Shown here: piece after piece, positions 17,935 to 27,496 of the stretch
Position numbering within the stretch: the stretch's first letter is position 1
Layout: every line of letters starts with the position of its first letter
NCBI RefSeq assembly: GCF_000714545.1
Contig: NZ_AUNB01000095.1
Span: forward strand, 1 to 64,000
Direction: 5' to 3'
Length of the DNA stretch: 64,000 nt
Source of the DNA: Thioclava indica
GTDB lineage: Bacteria; Pseudomonadota; Alphaproteobacteria; Rhodobacterales; Rhodobacteraceae
Translations under genes and position numbers: made by a program
The notes under the pieces: model-generated
The model's database searches: none
Told to the model about the DNA's origin: nothing
Seen by the model: the letters and a program-made list of their open reading frames with translations, nothing else

Positions 17935-19161
17935 ATGATGAACAAGACCTTAGTTGCGGCTGCTGCGATTCTTGTCGGAATCGGTGGTAGCGCCCAAGCC
18001 ATGACGGATCTGGATGTTGTTGCCTGGAAGGGCAATGTCGCTCAACCCGCAGGCTTGCCAGAGTTGATCAAACGCTTCGAGGAGCAAAACCCCGATATCA
18101 AGGTGGACCTGTCCTACGTCTCGCGTAAAGACGTCGACAAGGTTGTCCCGCCGCGCCTTCAGTCCGGAAATCCGCCGGATGTCACAATGGTAGATGCGTC
18201 GCTCGTTGCGCTATGGGGCGGGGCCGGTTTCCTGAGCGATCTCGGCGAGGATCACGACTGGTATAAAAAGATGCTGCCGTCGGTCAAAAAGGTGATGACG
18301 CTGGATGGCAAGGTTCTTGCCTATCCGCTGGAAATCGTCGGCATGGGCAATTTCGTCAATATGGATCTGCTCAAGAAAGCCGGTATCGACAAGGCGCCGG
18401 TGACCATCGACGAGCTGAAAACGGCGTGTACCGCTCTGGCCGATAAGGGCATTTCGCCGATGATCTTCTCGGGTGGTTTCTCGGCCATGCTGTATGTCGG
18501 CGCGAACGGGATCAATCCGAAGGGGCCTTCGCCGGCAGAGTTCGGGAATGGCGATCTCAAGTTCGCGGATGATCCCAATTACAACGCCGCGCTGGATAGC
18601 GTGCGCGATCTGGTCGCGGCAAAATGCTTTGATCCCAAGCTTCAGGCGGCTCTTGATCCGTGGGCTACAGCGCCTCAGGCGTTCCGCTCGGGCACGGTCG
18701 CGATGCTGCCGCATGGCGCGTGGAATATCAGCGATTTTGCCAAGGTTGACGGTTTGAACTTCGAATTCGCTCCGATGCCGTCCTCGTTTAGCAAAGACGG
18801 GCTGGCGCTTGATCTGGTTGGCCCGGGCTGGGCTATCCCCAAGGATGCTGCCCATGCAGAGGCGGCGCGCAAATGGATCGAATTTTTTGCCAAGCCCGAG
18901 AATCTGAACGTCTTCCTGTCGGTCGAAAACGCCTACAGCCCCTATAGCGGGGATGCCACGCCTCCGCCGAAGTTCTCGGGACCCTACACGGCCGCGCGCA
19001 AAGCGGGCGATTCCATCTTGTGGCCGTTCTCGAACGAGGAATTTCCGAAGCAGCTGCAAAGCGAGTGGGAAAACAGTCTCACCGGTTTTCTTTTGAACCT
19101 CGACAAGCCCAACAAGGATACGCTCGATCGTTGGGACGAGTCCGTCGAAGATAACCTCTGA
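17935..19161 (+). CDS. Sugar ABC transporter substrate-binding protein (family 1, CUT1)
   Basis: A 408-residue periplasmic binding protein with a Sec signal peptide (cleaved near GSAQA, residue 22). It has the family 1 fold signs: VVAWKGN, FEEQNPDIKVDLSYVS and the hinge region PPDVTMVDASLVALWG. It starts at the first of two ATGs, with GGAGGAG 8 nt upstream. It heads an operon with two permeases, an SDR enzyme and an ATPase. Binding proteins of this type bind oligosaccharides; sulfated neocarrabiose-type oligosaccharides are the likely ligand given the neighbours and the absence of signal peptides on the sulfatases. Confidence 0.92.
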   Translation: MMNKTLVAAAAILVGIGGSAQAMTDLDVVAWKGNVAQPAGLPELIKRFEEQNPDIKVDLSYVSRKDVDKVVPPRLQSGNPPDVTMVDASLVALWGGAGFLSDLGEDHDWYKKMLPSVKKVMTLDGKVLAYPLEIVGMGNFVNMDLLKKAGIDKAPVTIDELKTACTALADKGISPMIFSGGFSAMLYVGANGINPKGPSPAEFGNGDLKFADDPNYNAALDSVRDLVAAKCFDPKLQAALDPWATAPQAFRSGTVAMLPHGAWNISDFAKVDGLNFEFAPMPSSFSKDGLALDLVGPGWAIPKDAAHAEAARKWIEFFAKPENLNVFLSVENAYSPYSGDATPPPKFSGPYTAARKAGDSILWPFSNEEFPKQLQSEWENSLTGFLLNLDKPNKDTLDRWDESVEDNL

Positions 19162-19172
19162 TCTCTGAAGCC

Positions 19173-19198
19173 GGCCGGGAGCGGTACCGTTCCCGGCC
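19173..19198 (+). terminator. Intercistronic hairpin after the sugar-binding protein
   Basis: A perfect 8-bp stem GGCCGGGA / TCCCGGCC around GCGGTACCGT, which can itself extend the pairing. It follows the binding-protein stop by 11 bp and precedes the first permease by 22 bp. It would stabilise the upstream message or reduce read-through. Confidence 0.7.
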
Positions 19199-19220
19199 TC
19201 ACCTTTCTCAGGAATGCCCG

Positions 19221-20090
19221 ATGCGTCACCGTAAAACACTCTATTTGTTCATAATTCCCGCGTTGCTCGTTATCGGGGTATTCTTTGTCTACCCCATAAT
19301 TCTGACCTTCAATATGAGCTTCACCCGCTTTCAGGGGATCGGAAAGGCAACACAGGTCGGTCTCAAGAACTACGACCGTATCTTCTCGCGCGACCGCTAT
19401 CTCGAGGCAGCTTGGGTGACGGTTTTCTATACGGTCATCGTTGTTACGGCGATGAACCTGAGCGGGTTGTTTTTCGCCGCGATCCTGCATCGTCTGCCGA
19501 TGATCCGGAATTTCTCGCGGGCCGCGCTCTATACGCCGTCGATGATCTCGTTTGTCGTCGTCGCCTACGTCTGGCAATTCCTGTATTCGCCGCTGAACGG
19601 CGGGATCAATGTGGCTCTGACCAAGCTCGGGCTGGGGGCGTTTACCCAGAACTGGCTTGGAGATCCAAATATCGCGATATTCTCTGTCGCCTTCACGCAG
19701 GTCTGGATGTTCACCGGGTTCACCTGTGCGATCTATCTGGCCGGTTTTGCGGGGATTCCGGAAGAAATCGGCGAGGCGGGCCGTCTTGAAGGGGCGTCCT
19801 CCTGGCAGCGTTTCCGCTATCTCGAACTGCCGCTTCTGGGGCCTGCGATCACCGTCGCGGTCATGCTGACAACGATCGGCACCCTCAAGACGTTCGAGCT
19901 TCCTTACATCCTGACCAAGGGCGGCCCCGACGGCGCGACGCGGATGCTGTCGATTGAAATTATCAACAACCTGTTCGGGCAATACAAGTTCGGCTTCGCC
20001 TCGGCGCTTTCGATCCTCATGCTGATTTTGGTGCTCTTCGTCGCCTTCATCCAAAACAGGGTTCTACGTGACCGGGAGAACACCCAATGA
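19221..20090 (+). CDS. Sugar ABC transporter permease (MalF type)
   Basis: A 289-residue inner-membrane permease with six hydrophobic segments. The EAA loop that docks on the ATPase is IPEEIGEAGRLEGASSWQRF. It forms the transport channel with the next gene, whose start overlaps its stop (ATGA). The N-terminus is short, with no long periplasmic P2 loop, as usual for the CUT1 group outside the maltose system. Its role in oligosaccharide uptake follows from the operon. Confidence 0.93.
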   Translation: MRHRKTLYLFIIPALLVIGVFFVYPIILTFNMSFTRFQGIGKATQVGLKNYDRIFSRDRYLEAAWVTVFYTVIVVTAMNLSGLFFAAILHRLPMIRNFSRAALYTPSMISFVVVAYVWQFLYSPLNGGINVALTKLGLGAFTQNWLGDPNIAIFSVAFTQVWMFTGFTCAIYLAGFAGIPEEIGEAGRLEGASSWQRFRYLELPLLGPAITVAVMLTTIGTLKTFELPYILTKGGPDGATRMLSIEIINNLFGQYKFGFASALSILMLILVLFVAFIQNRVLRDRENTQ

Positions 20091-20968
20091 GTGCTGCTGA
20101 TACATCGACTGTCAAAAAGACAGGCCGCAAATTCGACGCAAATCTTTTGCGCCGCCGTGTGAAACTTTCTTTGGCACATGGCTTTGTGCTGACGCTGGTT
20201 GTAATCATGCTGTTGCCGCTGGTTTACATGGTCATGATGTCGTTCAAGACATCGACCGAGATCGCGCAAAACCCGCTGGGCCTTCCCAAAAGTCTCTATT
20301 GGGGCAACTACATGGAAGCGCTCTCTTCGATGGGGTATGTCCGCTCTGTCCTGAACTCGCTTTTTGTAACGCTTTCGGTCATTGTCGTCGTGGTGTTTGC
20401 CGGTGCAATGGCCGCCTATCCGCTGGCGCGTATCAAAAGCCGGGCGAGCCAGCTTATCGTCATGATCATGGCGCTGGGGCTGGCAACACCGAACTTCGTG
20501 ACGATCACGCCGATTTATGTGATTTTCCGCGAACTCGGGCTTCTGGATACATATCTCGGCATCGTTCTGGCCTTTGCGGCCCTCAAGCTACCGCTCGCCG
20601 TGTTCTTCTATACCGGCTTTATCGCCGCGATTCCGATCGAGCTGGAAGAAGCCGCGCGATTGGACAATTGCAACAACTGGCAGATCTTCTGGCATGTCAT
20701 CCGTCCGCTTCTGGCGCCGGTCACGGCGACGCTTTCGCTGTTCGTGATGATTATGGTCTGGAACGACTTCATCTATCCGCTGCTGCTTTTGACCGACAAG
20801 AACAAGCTGACGGTGATGATCTCGGTCTATAAATTTGTTGGAAATACCGGAATTGACCCGACCAAGCTGTTCCCTGCGGCGGTGCTGGGCTCGATCCCGC
20901 TGTTGCTGCTCTTTGCGGTTTTCCAACGCAAAATCATGTCGGGCGCTACTGCAGGAGCTGTGAAATGA
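20087..20968 (+). CDS. Sugar ABC transporter permease (MalG type)
   Basis: A 293-residue permease with six membrane segments, partner of the preceding gene. The coupling helix region reads IPIELEEAARLDNCNNWQIF, with the E-A-A of the EAA motif. It overlaps both neighbours by 4 nt (ATGA at each end), so the two permeases and the SDR enzyme are tightly coupled in translation. Confidence 0.93.
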   Translation: MSAADTSTVKKTGRKFDANLLRRRVKLSLAHGFVLTLVVIMLLPLVYMVMMSFKTSTEIAQNPLGLPKSLYWGNYMEALSSMGYVRSVLNSLFVTLSVIVVVVFAGAMAAYPLARIKSRASQLIVMIMALGLATPNFVTITPIYVIFRELGLLDTYLGIVLAFAALKLPLAVFFYTGFIAAIPIELEEAARLDNCNNWQIFWHVIRPLLAPVTATLSLFVMIMVWNDFIYPLLLLTDKNKLTVMISVYKFVGNTGIDPTKLFPAAVLGSIPLLLLFAVFQRKIMSGATAGAVK

Positions 20969-21726
20969 ACCTTCAAGGACGCAAGATTGTCGTCACGGGC
21001 GCGAGCGCCGGAATCGGCTTGGGTATCGTGCGCCAGTGCCGCGCCGCCGGAGCCGAGGTCACAGGCTTCGACATCAATGAGGCGGGCGCGCAGAAGCTGG
21101 CCGGTCTTGGTGCCGATTTCCAGCTGGTTGATGTCTCGGATGCCGCCGCATTCGCCACAAGCATCGCAGAGGCAAATGCGCGCATGGGCGGGCTTGACGG
21201 GTTCGTGAATAACGCCGGTGTCACGATCAAGGTGCCGTTTCTCGAGATGAGCCTCGCGCAGATGGACATGCTTTGGGAGGTGAACCAGCGGTCGGTCCTT
21301 GTTGGCTGTCAGACCGCCGGCCGGATTATGAAGGATGCGGGGGTGCGGGGGGCGATCGTCAATATTGCCTCCAATCACGCGCGCGCCACCAACCCCGGTC
21401 ACGAAGGCTATTCCGCCACCAAAGGGGCAATCGTGTCGATGACGCGTGCGATGGCCTGGTCACTGGGCGCGCATGCGATCCGGGTAAATGCGCTTTGCCC
21501 CGGCATGACGCAGACCGAAATTGTCATCGAGGCGATGAAAGACCCGGCCAATGCCGAGAACTTCCGCGGATGGGCCGCCGATAACGAAGTAAGCACTGTT
21601 GAGGAAATCGGCGATGCCGCTGTGTTTCTACTGTCGGACGCGTCGATGGCGCTGAACGGCGCTGATGTGCTTGCCGACCGCGCAATGTCCGCCCTGCTGG
21701 GCGTCAACGATACGAGAAGAGGCTGA
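20965..21726 (+). CDS. Short-chain dehydrogenase/reductase, possible D-galactose 1-dehydrogenase
   Basis: A classical SDR of 253 residues: cofactor motif TGASAGIG (from residue 11), N-N-A-G at 82-85, catalytic S136, Y149 and K153 (YSATK). An acidic residue at the end of the second strand (GFDINEA, D36) predicts NAD rather than NADP. The gene lies inside the ABC operon, between permease and ATPase, so its substrate is probably the imported sugar or an early product. In this locus the missing first step of galactose oxidation (galactose to galactonolactone) is a natural fit, but SDR substrates cannot be read from sequence. Confidence 0.85.
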   Translation: MNLQGRKIVVTGASAGIGLGIVRQCRAAGAEVTGFDINEAGAQKLAGLGADFQLVDVSDAAAFATSIAEANARMGGLDGFVNNAGVTIKVPFLEMSLAQMDMLWEVNQRSVLVGCQTAGRIMKDAGVRGAIVNIASNHARATNPGHEGYSATKGAIVSMTRAMAWSLGAHAIRVNALCPGMTQTEIVIEAMKDPANAENFRGWAADNEVSTVEEIGDAAVFLLSDASMALNGADVLADRAMSALLGVNDTRRG

Positions 21727-21727
21727 T

Positions 21728-22813
21728 ATGGGCGAACTCAAACTTAACCAGGTGATTAAGCGCTACGGTGCAACGCAAGTGGTCCACGGTGTGGATCTCG
21801 AGGTGAACGACGGCGAGTTCTGCGTGTTCGTCGGCCCGTCGGGCTGCGGCAAATCGACCCTGCTGAGAATGATCGCCGGGCTGGAAGAAACGACGGGCGG
21901 CACGATGCAGATCGGCAATCGCGATATTACCCATCTCGACCCTGCCAAACGGGGCGTTGCGATGGTGTTCCAGACCTACGCTTTGTATCCGCATATGACT
22001 GTGCGCGAAAACATGAGCTTTGGCTTGAAGATCGGCGGCACCAGCAAATCCGAGATCGCGCGCAAGGTTGATGAAGCGGCCGGTATTCTCAAGCTCGATC
22101 AATATATGGATCGCAAGCCCAAGGCGCTTTCGGGTGGTCAGCGCCAGCGTGTCGCAATCGGGCGTGCGATCGTGCGCAGCCCTGAACTGTTCTTGTTCGA
22201 CGAACCTCTCTCCAACCTTGACGCCGAGCTGCGCGTCGAGATGCGCGTCGAGATCGCGCGCCTGCATAAACGCCTGGGCGCGACGATGATCTATGTCACC
22301 CATGATCAGGTCGAAGCGATGACTATGGCCGACAAGATCGTCGTTTTGCGCGATGGCCGGATCGAGCAGGCGGGCAAGCCCGTTGATCTGTATGAAGACC
22401 CCGATAACCTGTTTGTCGCCGGTTTCATCGGCTCGCCACGGATGAACTTCTTCGACGCAAAAGTGACCGGGCATCGCGACGGTGGGGTTGTTGTGAATAT
22501 TGCGCGCCTTGGCATCAGTGACATGCCCGTCGATATCGGGGCGACGGTGGATGTCGGTCGCGACGTGGTCATCGGTCTGCGTCCGGAGCATTTCTCACTC
22601 GATGGGCCGACGCGTTTTGAGTTGGCGGTTGATGTGTGCGAAAACCTCGGTGGTGTTGCCTATGCCTATTCTGTCTCGCCGGATGACGACCTGCCTGTTA
22701 TTGTCGAGTTGCGGGGTCGGAACAAACCCGTCGCCGGTGACCGTCTTGAAATAGGGCTCGATCCGGGTGCGGCATTGATGTTTGATCCGAAAACGGAGAA
22801 ACGCATCCGCTAA
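21728..22813 (+). CDS. Sugar ABC transporter ATPase (MalK/UgpC type)
   Basis: A 361-residue ATPase: Walker [10 protein letters not shown], signature LSGGQRQR, Walker B LFLFDEP, switch His in VTHDQVEAM, then a C-terminal OB-fold regulatory region ([11 protein letters not shown]). The preferred start is ATG 21728 (MGELKLNQV), right behind the SDR stop and a GAAGAGGC ribosome-binding site; a longer frame from 21665 overlaps the SDR gene. It energises the two permeases of this operon. Confidence 0.94.
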   Translation: MGELKLNQVIKRYGATQVVHGVDLEVNDGEFCVFVGPSGCGKSTLLRMIAGLEETTGGTMQIGNRDITHLDPAKRGVAMVFQTYALYPHMTVRENMSFGLKIGGTSKSEIARKVDEAAGILKLDQYMDRKPKALSGGQRQRVAIGRAIVRSPELFLFDEPLSNLDAELRVEMRVEIARLHKRLGATMIYVTHDQVEAMTMADKIVVLRDGRIEQAGKPVDLYEDPDNLFVAGFIGSPRMNFFDAKVTGHRDGGVVVNIARLGISDMPVDIGATVDVGRDVVIGLRPEHFSLDGPTRFELAVDVCENLGGVAYAYSVSPDDDLPVIVELRGRNKPVAGDRLEIGLDPGAALMFDPKTEKRIR

Positions 22814-22820
22814 CCGCGTC

Positions 22821-22843
22821 ATGGCCGCAGGGCTTGCGGCCAT
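22821..22843 (+). terminator. Terminator hairpin after the ABC operon
   Basis: A perfect 9-bp stem ATGGCCGCA / TGCGGCCAT with a 5-nt loop, starting 8 bp after the ATPase stop and 65 bp before the next gene. There is no T tract, so it may end transcription only partly. Confidence 0.65.
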
Positions 22844-22907
22844 TCGCCATGAGCGGGATGTTTCAAAGCGGGCGGATTGATGCGCCTCTAGCGTGGGAAG
22901 AGCCAGT

Positions 22908-23603
22908 ATGTTTGCAAGAACGCAATTTGCAGAAAAAGACGGCAATGACGCCGAAAGCATCTACGAGAAGATCCGCAACGAGATCCTCTCGGGGGAGCTT
23001 GCGGCGAATGCAAGGCTCAAGATAACGGCGCTGGCAAAGCAATATAATACTTCGACAAACCCGGTCCGCGAGGCGGTTCAGCAATTGCGCGGCGAAGGGC
23101 TGGTTCTGTTCACGCCCAATCAGGGCGCGCGCGTGCGTCCGATCGACATGGATTATGTGCGCGATGTCGCTGAGGTGGGCTACCTGATTGAACCCTACCT
23201 CATGCGTCTGTTCGTCGAGACCGCGACGCAAGAGGATCTGGACGAGCTTGAGGCGATACAAGACCAGATCGAGTCAATCAACTTTTCGGACAAGGCCCGT
23301 CATACCGAACTGAACCATATGTTTCACGAGTTGATGTATGAACGTCATTACAACCGTGTCGCCTTTGGCCTATGGAAACAACATCGCGAAATCATGGGCG
23401 CAATCAGCCGCCGCATCCCGATTGCAATCGGTCGCCAGGAGGCGATCCTGCGCGAACATCGTGAATTGATCGAAGCCGCGCGGCGTCAGGATGTCGATAT
23501 GGCACTGGAGGTGCTTGGCAAACACATTCAAGCTGCCGGGCGTCATCTGGTCAACCAGCTTCGCATCGAGCAATCGAAAGAGGCGAAACACGATGGCAGG
23601 TAG
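22908..23603 (+). CDS. GntR-family regulator (FCD subfamily)
   Basis: A 231-residue regulator: winged helix ALAKQYNTSTNPVREAVQQL, then an FCD domain (LNHMFHELMYERHYNRV, LREHRELIEAARR). ATG 22908 is preferred over an in-frame GTG at 22893 because GGGAAG sits 7 nt upstream of it. It overlaps the formylglycine-generating enzyme gene by 11 bp and lies between the ABC operon and that gene. It probably controls part of the galactan block; the effector is unknown. Confidence 0.86.
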   Translation: MFARTQFAEKDGNDAESIYEKIRNEILSGELAANARLKITALAKQYNTSTNPVREAVQQLRGEGLVLFTPNQGARVRPIDMDYVRDVAEVGYLIEPYLMRLFVETATQEDLDELEAIQDQIESINFSDKARHTELNHMFHELMYERHYNRVAFGLWKQHREIMGAISRRIPIAIGRQEAILREHRELIEAARRQDVDMALEVLGKHIQAAGRHLVNQLRIEQSKEAKHDGR

Positions 23604-24594
23604 CTGCTGCGCCCCGTCACGCGGGGGAGACAGCGCTGCGATTGCCTCCCTTGCGCCCGAAACCGGCATTCAGGACGATATTCAGGCCGGGGCCGGGGCG
23701 GGCGTTCATTTGCGCGACTGCGTCGCCATTCCCGGCGGCACGGCTTTGCTGGGCACCAACCGGCCTGAAATTCCTGCGGATTTCGAAGCGCCCCAGATCA
23801 AGCGACGGGTCAAGGATTTCTGGTGCGAAAGGGGCGCAACCAGCGTGGCCCAGTTCCGCCGTTTCGTACAGGCGACGGGCTATGTGACCCTTGCCGAGCG
23901 GCTTGGCTGGTCTTTTGTCTTTCACACGCATGTCCCCGAAGAAAACGCGGACGCTCTGGGTGTTATGGGGCTTGAATGGTGGCGCCGTATCGACGGTGCG
24001 ACCTGGGACCGGCCACAGGGGCCCCATGGTGCGCCCGCGCGCGACGAGATGCCTGTCACGCATATTGCCTGGGAGGATGCCCGCCAGTTCGCCGCTTGGG
24101 CCGGAGGCCGGTTGCCCCGTGAGGTCGAATGGGAACATGCCGCGCGCGGCGGTCTTGGAGATGTCATCTACCCTTGGGGGGATCAGGACCCCAACGATCA
24201 GGACTTTACGCCGTGCAACATCTGGCAAGGCGATTTTCCGATGACCGATCTGGCGCTAGACGGGTATCACGGCACCGCACCTGTTCACAGTTTCGCCCCC
24301 AATGGCTACGGGCTGCACAATATGTCTGGCAACGTCTGGGAGTGGACAGCAGAGCCGTTCCGGGTGCGCTCGGCCTCTTCGGCGGGTCGCCAGATCAATC
24401 AGGCATCTGTTGGCAAGAAGCTGCTTAAAGGCGGCTCGTTCCTGTGCCACAAAAGCTATTGCTATCGTTACCGCATCGCGGCCCGCACCGGCAATACACC
24501 CGACAGCACCAGCGCGCATACCGGCTTTCGGGTCGTGTACGACAAGGCGCCAGATCCGGCGCCTTCCACTGCGTCAGGCTGTTGTTGCAAATAA
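23593..24594 (+). CDS. Formylglycine-generating enzyme (sulfatase-activating)
   Basis: A 333-residue FGE-sulfatase domain protein that oxidises the Cys of the sulfatase C-x-P/A-x-R motif to formylglycine with O2. The active-site pair is C285 and C290 (GSFLCHKSYCYRYR), which binds copper in known aerobic FGEs. Typical fold segments are GGRLPREVEWEHAARGG, MSGNVWEW and TGFRVV. There is no signal peptide, matching the cytoplasmic sulfatases nearby. Both ends are Cys-rich: GSCCAPSR at the N-terminus and SGCCCK at the C-terminus. ATG 23593 is preferred; a longer frame from 23491 lies inside the GntR gene. It is the maturation factor for the three sulfatases in this window. Confidence 0.94.
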   Translation: MAGSCCAPSRGGDSAAIASLAPETGIQDDIQAGAGAGVHLRDCVAIPGGTALLGTNRPEIPADFEAPQIKRRVKDFWCERGATSVAQFRRFVQATGYVTLAERLGWSFVFHTHVPEENADALGVMGLEWWRRIDGATWDRPQGPHGAPARDEMPVTHIAWEDARQFAAWAGGRLPREVEWEHAARGGLGDVIYPWGDQDPNDQDFTPCNIWQGDFPMTDLALDGYHGTAPVHSFAPNGYGLHNMSGNVWEWTAEPFRVRSASSAGRQINQASVGKKLLKGGSFLCHKSYCYRYRIAARTGNTPDSTSAHTGFRVVYDKAPDPAPSTASGCCCK

Positions 24595-24664
24595 CGCGGT
24601 TTATTCCGCCCGCATCATGCCAGCGGCGTTTGCAGGGTAGGGAAACGGCAGGGTCGCGACGGGC

Positions 24665-24964
24665 TCAGGCGCGGATATAGGCCCAGCCTTGCGCCTGACG
24701 CTGCACCAGATGACCCGCCGCAGACGGCACCACGATCAGCGCGTCTGACGGCTTCAACCCTTTGTTGCGCAGCGTATTGGCGCAGATCCGCAACAGCGGG
24801 GCGGTCCGCGTATCCTTGATCTTCAACGCCGGGGCGACGGCAGCGGCATTGACCACAATTTCCACCTGCGCGTCCGGCGTTGCCGCCAACAGGTTTACAG
24901 CATTGGAACGCGCGCGGATCAGGGCTTCCTCGGTGGGCGCATGTAAAACGACTTTGACCACCAT
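24665..24964 (-). CDS. Small DsrE-like protein
   Basis: A 99-residue protein with the alternating strand/helix pattern of the DsrE/DsrF family: an N-terminal strand VVKVVLHAP, a middle VEIVVNAAAV and a C-terminal ALIVVPSAAGHLVQRQAQGW. Family members often carry or relay sulfur, but the conserved Cys of true sulfur carriers is not evident: the only Cys is in LLRICANTL, where these proteins often have one. Its ATG overlaps the ABC ATPase stop (TGATG), so it is the last gene of the sulfonate-type ABC operon. Function unknown; a role in sulfur handling is an inference. Confidence 0.6.
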   Translation of the reverse strand: MVVKVVLHAPTEEALIRARSNAVNLLAATPDAQVEIVVNAAAVAPALKIKDTRTAPLLRICANTLRNKGLKPSDALIVVPSAAGHLVQRQAQGWAYIRA

Positions 24965-25713
24965 CACAGCTTCTTTCCGATGTGTGCCACAAGGCGTGCA
25001 AGCGCCTCCGATCCGCGCGGACGCGGACGCGGCAAATCAATCTTCAGGTCCAGCGCGATCGTAGCCGGGCTCCCCGACAGGACGAGGACACGATCTGCCA
25101 GAAACGCCGCCTCTGCAATGTCATGGGTGACAAAAAGCACGGCCTTGCCACTGGCCTGCCAGATCCGCAGTAATTCGTCCTGAAGGGTGTCTCTGGTGAT
25201 TGCGTCCACCGCCGAGAACGGCTCGTCCATCAGCAGGATATCGGGTTGCACGGCCAGCGCGCGCGCAATCCCGCCACGTTGGATCTGCCCGCCCGACAGC
25301 TGGTGGGGATAGCGTTCGGCCAGCGCGGCGAGACCGGTCAGGCGCAGCACTTCGTCCACGCTGGCAGCCTTAGCCGCGGCGGGCAGCGCAAGCCCCTCCA
25401 GACCGTAGCCGACATTGGCGCGCAACGTGCGCCATGGCATCAGCCGTCCGTCCTGAAACACAATGGCGCGGCGACGCCGGTCAGGTCGCTCGGGGGTATT
25501 GATCGCAACCTTGCCGCGCTGCGCCTGCACCAGATTGGCGATGACGCGCAGCAGCGTGGACTTGCCCACGCCAGAGCCACCGACAATGGCGACAAATTCA
25601 CCCGCTGCCACGTCCAGATCAAACCCGTCCAGCACCGGATGCGGCGCACCGGGGTGCTGGAGGGTGATGTCGCGCGCTGACAGGATCGGGGCTGCGTTTA
25701 TTGCGGACGCCAT
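24964..25713 (-). CDS. ABC transporter ATPase, nitrate/sulfonate/taurine type
   Basis: A 249-residue ATPase: Walker A GGSGVGKST, signature LSGGQIQRGGIARAL, Walker B ILLMDEPFSAVD, switch His FVTHDIAEA. The overall form is that of SsuB/TauB. It overlaps the permease gene upstream by 16 bp and the DsrE-like gene downstream. It powers uptake of a small organic anion together with the two genes upstream. Confidence 0.92.
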   Translation of the reverse strand: MASAINAAPILSARDITLQHPGAPHPVLDGFDLDVAAGEFVAIVGGSGVGKSTLLRVIANLVQAQRGKVAINTPERPDRRRRAIVFQDGRLMPWRTLRANVGYGLEGLALPAAAKAASVDEVLRLTGLAALAERYPHQLSGGQIQRGGIARALAVQPDILLMDEPFSAVDAITRDTLQDELLRIWQASGKAVLFVTHDIAEAAFLADRVLVLSGSPATIALDLKIDLPRPRPRGSEALARLVAHIGKKL

Positions 25714-26465
25714 TGCAGCACCCTCCCTTCGACGGCAGAGAACACCCAGTCGCTAACTGTGTAAACGGCGGAAATCGCCAGCATATAGACCACCACCGCG
25801 TCATAGGCCCCCACGCCGGCGGCCGCGTTCATTTCCTGCCCCATGCCCGGCACGCCCAACAGTTCGGCGGCGATTAATGTCATCCATGCCTGACCTACGC
25901 CGGTGCGCAGCCCCGACAGAATCTGGGGCGCGGCGGCGGGCAGGGTCACCGAGCGGTGCATTTTCCAGAAGCTGTCCTGATTGAAGGCGCGGGCCAGCTC
26001 GAAAAAGCGCGGGTCGATGTTCTTCACCGCCGAGCAGGTCGCAAAGTAGTTCACCCAGAAGACGCCGATCGAGATGACAAAGGCCGCGCCGGCATGGCTG
26101 ACCTTGAACCAGGCGATGGCAAAGACAACCCATGCCAGCGGCGGGATCGGCCTCAGGATGCGGGCCAGCCACGATTGCAGCCCGTCAAATGTGGGGTTCA
26201 CCGCAGCGGCAAAGCCCACGGCGAAACCTGCCACGCTGCCCAAGGTCAACCCCCAGACATAGTGAATCAGAGACGCGCCAACGGCGGGCATAAGGCGGCC
26301 CGAGTCCAACTCGTCCATCAGCGCGCCCGGCAGCGCGAAAGGGTCGGGCATGGTGCCGCTCGGGGCGATACCAAAGCCTTGCACCGCCTTCCAGAGCAGC
26401 ACGAACCCCACCAGACCGGCCAGACCCAAAGCCGGCTTGCGCCAGCGGCTTTCACGTGTGTTCAT
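25698..26465 (-). CDS. ABC transporter permease, nitrate/sulfonate/taurine type
   Basis: A 255-residue permease of the SsuC/TauC kind, with about six membrane segments and the coupling region ELARAFNQDSFWKMHRSV. ATG 26465 is preferred: it lies 4 nt after the binding-protein stop; a longer frame from 26504 would overlap that gene. Part of a complete three-component importer with genes on both sides. Confidence 0.91.
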   Translation of the reverse strand: MNTRESRWRKPALGLAGLVGFVLLWKAVQGFGIAPSGTMPDPFALPGALMDELDSGRLMPAVGASLIHYVWGLTLGSVAGFAVGFAAAVNPTFDGLQSWLARILRPIPPLAWVVFAIAWFKVSHAGAAFVISIGVFWVNYFATCSAVKNIDPRFFELARAFNQDSFWKMHRSVTLPAAAPQILSGLRTGVGQAWMTLIAAELLGVPGMGQEMNAAAGVGAYDAVVVYMLAISAVYTVSDWVFSAVEGRVLQWRPQ

Positions 26466-26469
26466 AAGA

Positions 26470-27477
26470 TTACTTCTGCAAACCGTCATAAAGCGACAGA
26501 TCAAAAAGCTGATCCAGATCCACCGGCTGTTTCAGTGTGCCCAGACCGGCCTGAAAATCATGCATAACCTTGGTGCCCTTGACGATCCGGTTGGGGTCGG
26601 CGACGAAGCTGTCCTTCGACCGTTCCAGCGCGGCGGTCACGACCGAAGCTTTCATGCGGCCACCACCGACATATTTGCCCACCATCGGCGCGGCCGCGTC
26701 GGGATGCTCGCGCAGCAACCTGGTTGCCTTCAAATGGGCCGCAAGCAGCGCCGAGACTGCGGCCCGATGATCCTTGATCACCCCCTCACGCACGGCAAGA
26801 ACCGCACCCGGCTGATGGGGGAACATGTCCGGGCCCGAGGCCACAACTTTGGCATCCGCGCGACGATCCAGCACCAGACTGACCACCGGCTCCAGCAGGG
26901 CAGCGCCATCCACCGCGCCGGTCAACAGGGCCTGCTGCGCCTGTGCGGCACCCTGATAGATGACCTCCACCTGATCGGGGTCGGCTTGTAGCTGTTTGCG
27001 CAGCCAGTATTGCAGCACGGTCTGGGGTACAGAGCCCACGGGGAAAGTGCTGATAACCGCCTTGCGCCCCTTGTCCTTGGCAAAACGCGCGAAGGCGGTC
27101 GCGGGATCGCTTTCGAAATAGGGGGCGAGGTCGCCAAGGGCGATCATCGAGATCTGTTCGACAATATCAGAGCCCACGACCTTGATATCGGCGCCCTTCG
27201 CACGCGCCACCATCGCCGGCCCGATGCCGAGATAGGCCACGTCCAACTGACCGGCCAGCAACGCCTGAACCATCGCCGGACCGTTCTGGAACTGCACCAG
27301 CTCCGGCGTGATCCCCGCATCCTTCATCCAGCCCTCTTCCAGAGTGACGAACAGTTGCGACACCGGCAGGATCGGCATGTAGCCGATTTCGAGTTTCACA
27401 TTTTCCTGCGCCGATGCGCCCGAGGACAGGCCCAAACCCAACGCGACAGCCAGTAGAACGGATTTCACGAACGCCAT
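26470..27477 (-). CDS. ABC transporter substrate-binding protein, NitT/TauT family
   Basis: A 335-residue periplasmic protein with a Sec signal peptide (cleavage near ASA-QE, residue 23). Typical family segments are EIGYMPILPVSQLFVTLEEG and LLAGQLDVAYLGIGPAM, the latter forming the ligand-facing turn. Ligands of this family include taurine, alkanesulfonates, sulfate esters, nitrate and thiamine precursors. A sulfatase gene upstream on the same strand and a DsrE-like gene downstream point to an organosulfur ligand; no TPP riboswitch is present, which argues against a thiamine precursor. Confidence 0.88.
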   Translation of the reverse strand: MAFVKSVLLAVALGLGLSSGASAQENVKLEIGYMPILPVSQLFVTLEEGWMKDAGITPELVQFQNGPAMVQALLAGQLDVAYLGIGPAMVARAKGADIKVVGSDIVEQISMIALGDLAPYFESDPATAFARFAKDKGRKAVISTFPVGSVPQTVLQYWLRKQLQADPDQVEVIYQGAAQAQQALLTGAVDGAALLEPVVSLVLDRRADAKVVASGPDMFPHQPGAVLAVREGVIKDHRAAVSALLAAHLKATRLLREHPDAAAPMVGKYVGGGRMKASVVTAALERSKDSFVADPNRIVKGTKVMHDFQAGLGTLKQPVDLDQLFDLSLYDGLQK

Positions 27478-27496
27478 CGAATCTTCCTTTTTTCAC

